Assembly: GCF_026914265.1 (NCBI RefSeq)
Contig: NC_069126.1
Location: 33,739,346 to 33,803,345, forward strand
Source of the DNA: Mya arenaria
Lineage: Eukaryota > Mollusca > Bivalvia > Myida > Myidae
Length of the DNA stretch: 64,000 nucleotides
Direction of reading: 5' to 3'
The position numbers were made by a program, and so were the translations under genes. A model generated the notes under the pieces. That model had not been told where the DNA came from. It made no database searches and was given only the letters and a program-made list of their open reading frames with translations. Positions 58,147 to 64,000 of this stretch are shown here, piece by piece (within the stretch, counting starts at the first letter, position 1; each line of letters starts with the position of its first letter).

Positions 58147-58757
58147 ACATGATTCCATGCAATAGTATAAGAATTCGGGCTTGTTCATCCGAAAGTCTAA
58201 TTTCAATGACTGCCACAGTAATAGCAGATCGAGATAGGACTCAGTACACATCCATGTACTCCTCATTTCTTTTGGAACTTTCAGGCCTTATGATATATGG
58301 ATTTTGTCCAAGTGGCCTTTGGTTAAAAATGCTATTTCACAGACTGACTTCACAAAACCTTCATTAGTAACTTTTGCCCGTTTTTTTTTAAATGCATGCT
58401 GTTTTGACAACATCTAGTTAATATGTTTATGGGGAAAGTAGATTCACGAAATTATTTAGACTACATTGATTCATTATGACTTACTTATTTGATAATGAGA
58501 TAAGCTTGGGTCTAATTATGCAAACACATTGTCTGCTCATAAAGCACCAATCACACAGGGCAGTATTGGGAGCTATGCTAAAAAGCCTAGATGAAACACT
58601 TTGATACACAGCATTGATTAAGCATGTCATTTGTGTAAACCCAGATGGTCATGTCATTAACTGGCGCGAGAAGTAAGTGGATTGAATAGTGGCTGTTTAC
58701 ATCAGACTGTTGTTGATATGTTGTCATTGTTCCAGCCTCATTTTATTGCAATTGCAG
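58147..58757. other. intron-like DNA before SET exon 2
   Basis: Nothing recognised. Confidence 0.35.
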
Positions 58758-59463
58758 ATGTTTTTGGCCAGAATCAACGCCCTTGCAGAAAAAAAGCCAA
58801 CCAAAACTACCTTCAGACAAACACGGCTGAAATTGAGCTGAATTTGTGCTATATGCAGTATATCGATCAATACATAGGTATGATTTTGTCGTGATACATT
58901 AGCAGCATATTTGTGGACTTAGTCAGGGAATTGAATTTAGAAAAAAATACTGCTCACCCCTTTGTGTTTGTTAGAAAAATGTATGTACTTAAAAACAACA
59001 ACAATGTTTTCTGTGTCATAATCAAAGCATAAGGTTTGTAAAAACAAAAAATGTTTTGAGTAGGTCTGATATGCAGTCTGCACAAAATATCTTGCCGATG
59101 TTCTCATCATTGTCTGTATTGAAGTCTAATTCTAGGTGGAGTTTCGTCTCCCATTGAGTAACAGTTTCTTTGGACAGTTTGTTAATTTTGGCTGCTATGT
59201 CGGATTAGTTTGATCATCACCATCGGCCTTCGTAGATATTAAATATCAATGCATAAAAAACTTTAAAAATATTATTGCTTGTCATGATGATGGACTGTGC
59301 CTCAAAATTGATATAAGTCAAATACTGCCGTCTAGAATCTGAACACGAAATAACAGTCTACAACGTGTGAGTTGTGTATACGTCATCATTTTGTGTGTTT
59401 ACAAGAAATGGAAAGTAAACAAATTGAAAGTTGTTCTTTTTCAAGAGTTTTCACTCGCATTTT

Positions 59464-59600
59464 TATACCCCCGACAAACGAAGTTTGAAGGGGGTATATT
59501 GGAGTCACCCTGTGGTCGGTTTGTCGGTCGGTCCTTTGCAATTTACCTTGTCTGGAGTATAACTTAAAAACTACTTGATATATAAATATTGCCCTTTATT
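59464..59600 (+). repeat. dispersed repeat beginning ATACCCCCGACAAACGAAG
   Basis: ATACCCCCGACAAACGAAGT followed by GAAGGGGGTATATTGGAGTCA and a GGTCGGT run is a self-complementary start typical of repeats scattered in mollusc genomes. The exact class is not known to me. Confidence 0.5.
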
Positions 59601-61006
59601 TGTTTTTTTTGCTGTCATTTTTTTTTGTCTTTGTTGTTTTTTTTTGGAGGTAAACTATACATTGCAAAAAGGAGACTCTAGACAAGTACACTTTTGATAG
59701 GCCAAAAAAGAACACTTTTTTAACATTCCATCTAGAAAAAGCAATCAAAGTAAATGTGAATTTAAAATTTGGTGGCATGGCACAATATTTATCTCAGGTT
59801 TTACGATAAGTATCTCTTCTCCTTAAAGTCCCCCCACTTCTCCCTAATTTGACTGGTGGGAGAAGTGACTTCTCCCCAAAAATTCAGCCTTGTGAGAGCC
59901 CTGGTGATAACAACCCGAGATGGTAAAGAAAGTGTCTGAAGTGAAAATGAACAAGAAAGAAGAATTAAGAGCAATCGGTCGGGATATTACTACAATGTGT
60001 GCATGAACATGCATGTACTTTGATATCAATACAATGCATTGTTTTCCCATTTAAGAAAGCACCATGTTTTGGGCCCACCCTGCCCTTTTTAATTCCTGGC
60101 TAAAACACTATTTACTGGTTCCAGGTAATGGAGTGTTTGCTAGGCAAGAGCTCTTGAAGGGGCAATTTATTCTCGAGTACAGAGGAGAACTATGTAAACA
60201 GCAGTCTGATGGTGATGAAATGTTCAAATACCATTTCAGACATAACAACAAGGAATACTGGTATAGTTTTTGTGTAAGCTATAATTTTGGTAGTAATAAA
60301 TTGCTATTTATTTTCTTTTATACACTACTTTTTTAGCTTGTCTTTTTGTCCATTGATAAAGTCTGGATAGTGTGATGGCCTTGTGGTCGTACCAAAACTC
60401 TCTCTCAGATTACATGGTTACAGTTAAGTTTTGTTTTGTAAAACTATGCATTGACATAATATCTTGTCGTGTCTGGGCGGTAATTTTGGGTTAAAATTCA
60501 GCGCTATTCCCAGTGCAAAAAACATACATTTTCCCCATGACTAGAAAATATGTGTGGTTTATATTAAGAAAACATTATTAAGCAATGTCGGGTGCATTCT
60601 CCAAACAAAAAAACATTATCAAAGTCAATAGTTTTCTTGGTTTCAATATTTTAAACTGAAGCATTGTTGTTCACAAAATAAAAAAAATCTAATGACACCC
60701 AAAGTGGTGAAAAAAACACATAGGAACATTAAACACATAGGGACATTTGTCATAATACATTTCCTTTCTTTGTAGTAATGTTATGTTTCAATTGTTTTAA
60801 TAGCATCGATGCCTCAAAAGACACGTGTCTGGCATGCATGGTCAACGACTTGGACCGATACACAAAGCCTAATTGCAAAGTGGTTAAAGTTGTTGATGAC
60901 AGACATCAACCAAGACTCTTGTCTGTTTGCAACTGAAATGATCAGCAAAGACACTGAATTGAGGTACGATTATGGTGTTACTGATGTACCTTGGAGAAAG
61001 CGAAAG

Positions 61007-62248
61007 GTAAGAAATAAAATGTTTTAATTTTCTCTTCTTTTTAATTGAAGTCAAAATACTGAATGCATTGTACTCAAACTCTGTTGGATGTTAAATAAAG
61101 TCTGACGGGTATTGCTTCTCACTTGGGTAAAATTTGTATTATTGATTTCCCCTATCGATACCCCAATTTGGTGTGAGCTTTATGACGTCACAAATTTTAA
61201 TAATAGACCATCATACAACCTCAACCTCTAGTTTCGTTAAGTGTTGAATTATTTCTTTCATGGCTTGTTTTTATGAATTATTCCCTTTAAAACCTATAAA
61301 AACTTACGGATATACTACTATTTTGTCTTGATTGAAATGTATGTTATAATTTATTACATAGCCTATGGTGTAGATACAGACATGACTTAATCAATAATTG
61401 AATTCCTTGTAAATGAGATTGTTTTATTAGCAAGGTGCACACAATCAAAGCTATTTCATTCAAATGGACTTAACTTGAATCCGGACAACTATCGGCAACT
61501 TTATGATAGTAAGTTGAATCATAAGTTGACATCAATGTCTCTGCATTTACAAACTTGTATACCATATTTTGCAGAAAAATGATGTCAAGCCTGTGGTTTT
61601 TGAACAATTCAGTAATATCGAGATGTTCCTTGTTAATTGTTTTTGTTATTTGCATGGTTTTTTTGAATATGCAAAAGTGAGAACTACATATTCCGTGTAC
61701 ATGAAAAGTCTTTTAGCGTTCAAAAATATTGATTATTAAAACAATTGGTACTTACTGTTTCTAAGAAGCGTGTACATGGGATTTAATGTTTAATAAAAAA
61801 AAAATCATATTGCCTTAAAAAATTTAAAGCAAACAATTCTTTTTGTATTATTAAATACAGAGAGACAATTTTTTTCTGTCGTAGTTCGAATTTACACATG
61901 ACATATGATATATAAAAGCCTGGCAATGTCATGTTCTCTGACTCATTTCATGTACACTGTATTTGCCTTACATTATTTTATTTTCCAACTTCATCTAAAA
62001 GTTATATGACTTAATTTTCCGCCCCACCATTTGAATATTCATAATTTTGTTCTCCATTTGAACAAGATTACGGAAAGCCCTGTCCTACTATTGCCGTAAA
62101 AATCCACAAAGTAATAAAAAAATCTCAATAGTTTTTTTACTTTTTCAGTCTGTGTCTTGTTTTTTTGTTTGTTAGAATTTTGTGTTTAAAAGTTGTTCAT
62201 CAGAACGTTTGTGGGAATCTTAAAACTGTTGAAATGAATAGTTTTTTC
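61007..62248. other. AT-rich DNA after the SET exon
   Basis: No further SET exon was identified with confidence. Confidence 0.35.
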
Positions 62249-63351
62249 TAGGGATGCAAACGAATGGCAAAATTGATATTCGAATATTCGGTAATTCTTT
62301 TGATCGAATATTCGATCACAGGCAAGATTGTCTAAAAACTTCTATTTTGCATCGATCATTTGCGTTCCAAATAATGACTTCCGGTATGACATTTGCCGAA
62401 TAATTTTATTGATGTCGGATTGTATGACGTCGTCTGTAATACGTATAGTGGCTTTATTGTGCAATTTCAAAATAACTTTGCATATGTTATCTAGAATTAT
62501 ACTAGTATGTCATATTGTTTCATTACAAAAACTACGTCAATATATCAAAAGTCAAGGTCATGGCCTCTTCACCGTTGCAAACGGTCTGGTTTCCGTCAAC
62601 TTGTTATTATTTTGTACCCGTCTTTCGTTTGTTACTTGTTTTTGCACTAGGATGTTTTCCTTTCACATGATTCCATAGATTTGTGGTAGTTCCCAAGTAC
62701 GTAAGACTAACACTGCACAACTTGCACGACACTGTTTTCTTGTCTACAGACCGTGTGAAATAATTCCAAACTTCAGATGAAGCAGGCATTTTGTCGATTA
62801 TTTTGTTTACGTGTATTTGTTATATTTATTTCCGAACAGTTCGAGAGAGCTTATTCACAAGGAATGATGGACATCAAATTTTATGCGCATTATATTCAGT
62901 GCGATTTTAGCTACATTGCTCAGTTTAATTGACATACAAAAGAAATATTTTGTGTTATTGCTGACATGACGAACCCTTAATTGGCATCGTTTAAAATAGG
63001 TTCCAATCCCCTTTCAACTTTATTTATTTCATTGCCGCTAATTGGCAGGGGACGGCACACGTAAAATTATTTGTTTATTTCGCCATGATGATGGGCCTTA
63101 ATTGACACTTGACGCGCCACTGTGTATTGTCTAGATGCTCGCGCCTCGATAATTGGTGACATGCGTGGGTGTATTGACGAAACGAGGGTAAATTAGAGCG
63201 TTTTAATCTTTAAATATAAATGTTAAATAAATGTTCAAGATGGAACAAAATTTAGAAAAAAAGTAAAAAATAAACGAATATTCGAATACCGATTTTAATA
63301 TTCGAATACCATTCTTTTGATCGTATATTCGAATATTCGTTTGCATCCCTA
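62249..63351 (-). mobile_element. non-autonomous hAT transposon, complete, 1103 bp
   Basis: Termini TAGGGATGCAAACGAAT and its inverse ATTCGTTTGCATCCCTA are typical hAT ends. Subterminal ATTCGAATA/TATTCGAAT repeats lie at both ends. Exact 8-bp target duplications GTTTTTTC flank it (62241-62248 and 63352-63359), the hAT hallmark. The transposase is deleted except for a BED-finger frame. The flanking repeats are still identical, so the insertion is fairly recent. Confidence 0.95.
62607..62789 (-). CDS. BED zinc-finger peptide, N-terminal remnant of hAT transposase
   Basis: 60 residues: MPASSEVWNYFTR, then KLC in a C-x2-C pair (SCKLC), TTTNLWNHVKGKHP with the paired histidines. This is a BED-type finger, the DNA-binding N-terminus of hAT transposases and ZBED proteins. 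The rest of the transposase (RNase H-like core and dimerisation domain) is absent inside the element. It could be expressed as a lone DNA-binding peptide, or be a dead remnant. The frame is intact with an ATG about 560 bp from the right end of the element. Confidence 0.75.
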   Translation of the reverse strand: MPASSEVWNYFTRSVDKKTVSCKLCSVSLTYLGTTTNLWNHVKGKHPSAKTSNKRKTGTK

Positions 63352-63359
63352 GTTTTTTC

Positions 63360-64000
63360 CATAATTAATTCATTATGTGATTGGCCTTTGTCAAGACCAC
63401 ACAATCATCTATACTGCAGTTCATCATTATGTAAAATTACCTCCAGCTCATTTATCCTAAGTGTGTTAGAATTGTACCTCAGAAGGTTTGTCATAATTTA
63501 AAATTGTAAAATGATTTTATGGCGCTTGATATACATGGTTGTGTGCTGAAGACAGATACTTTTATGATATCTCATAAATGATTATGAATCCCAATTGGGC
63601 TAATTAAAATCATCCGTGTGTCCTTTGTCCCTCCCAGTTGTGTCTGGACTGTTATGAAGTCATCTATGGACTGATTTTAAAATACTTTTGCAAATGTGTT
63701 ATGCATACAAAGACGTCATGTTGTGTGCAAGGCCAATGTCCTTACCTCCAAGGTCAAAATTACACTATATAACCCGGACTGTATCCTCTTCATGTATAGA
63801 CAGTTCTCAAAGTAATTTGTTGTTTTGCATACAAAGATGACATTCCACTTGCAGGACCCGTGTCCCTACCTCAAAGGTCACACTTATGGTTTGATTTCTA
63901 TGGAATGCTGCGTTTAATGACATAGAGTATATCTGTTCATGTCCGAACTGTATCTTTCACATGTATGGAAATTTTGAAATTATTTGGCACACATGTTTAG
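63360..64000. repeat. diverged repeat with GCATACAAAGAYGACAT units
   Basis: From about 63600, TGCATACAAAGACGTCAT / TGCATACAAAGATGACAT and CCTTACCTCCAAGGTCA / CCCTACCTCAAAGGTCA recur about 130 bp apart with GGACTGTATC. A diverged tandem repeat reaching the window end; 63360-63600 shows nothing. Confidence 0.55.

Larger units (their letters stand above)
55548..61006 (+). pseudogene. KMT5A-like SET-domain lysine methyltransferase, four exons, two +1 breaks
   Basis: Proposed exons: 55548-55563 (MAACR), 58758-58877 (ends YIDQYIG), 60125-60273 (NGVFARQELL ... EYRGEL), 60804-61006 (DASKDT ... LRYDYG ... WRKRK). Phases agree across the first three (phase 1, phase 1). The SET fold's cofactor loop (GNGVFA) and catalytic tyrosine motif (ELRYDYG) are visible. 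The family methylates histone H4 lysine 20 or related targets; invertebrates often have many divergent copies. Breaks: the exon 3 donor needs one T fewer (TGTGTAAGC) to suit exon 4, and an extra T at about 60918-60920 shifts frame before CLFATEM. Both are single-T gains, so recent decay or sequencing error. Assigning the first exon to this gene is inference. More 3' exons may exist. Confidence 0.7.

Overview
The window is AT-rich, intron-bearing animal DNA with low coding density and many small transposons and tandem repeats. A Toll-like receptor gene with a TIR domain, a KMT5A-type SET gene, an OTU-protease relic, and TTAA-ended and other MITEs point to a marine invertebrate, most likely a bivalve mollusc. 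I cannot name the species from sequence alone.

Layout. 1-8 kb: diverged repeats, then a 3.3-kb satellite of 49-bp units that changes to a 73-bp higher-order unit, a 27-bp minisatellite and a long hairpin. 8.2-15.1 kb: a stretch bounded by terminal-inverted-repeat-like ends, with MITEs, microsatellites and a GC-richer island but no recognised gene. 15.9-16.5 kb: the 3' end of a non-LTR retrotransposon. 18.2-21.5 kb: a compact mobile cassette. It has a zinc-finger plus A32/FtsK-like packaging ATPase, a zinc-finger acidic protein and a chromodomain integrase with an intron, which suggests a reduced Polinton/adintovirus-like element without polymerase or capsid genes in view. 23-28.6 kb: MITEs, mollusc-type dispersed repeats and recent tandem duplications. 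29.3-39.2 kb: a segmental duplication carrying one intact TLR gene (34236-36860, minus) and one TLR pseudogene that lost its 5' half (29724-31174, minus). 45.4-47.6 kb: a broken OTU-protease gene whose upstream sequence is a 30-bp tandem repeat that reads as protein. 49.8-54.7 kb: a decayed piggyBac-like transposase between inverted repeats. 55.4-61.0 kb: a GC-rich promoter-like region followed by phase-compatible exons of a KMT5A-like SET-domain methyltransferase with two +1 breaks. 62.2-63.4 kb: a complete non-autonomous hAT element with perfect 8-bp target-site duplications and a BED-finger reading frame.

The only gene that looks intact and host-functional is the TLR. The ATPase and the acidic protein of the mobile cassette are also uninterrupted, while their integrase is frameshifted. 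The most novel-looking items are the reduced ATPase/zinc-finger/integrase cassette, the OTU gene with its protein-coding minisatellite, and a palindromic transposon family with 9-bp target duplications, one copy of which is only about 21 bp long.
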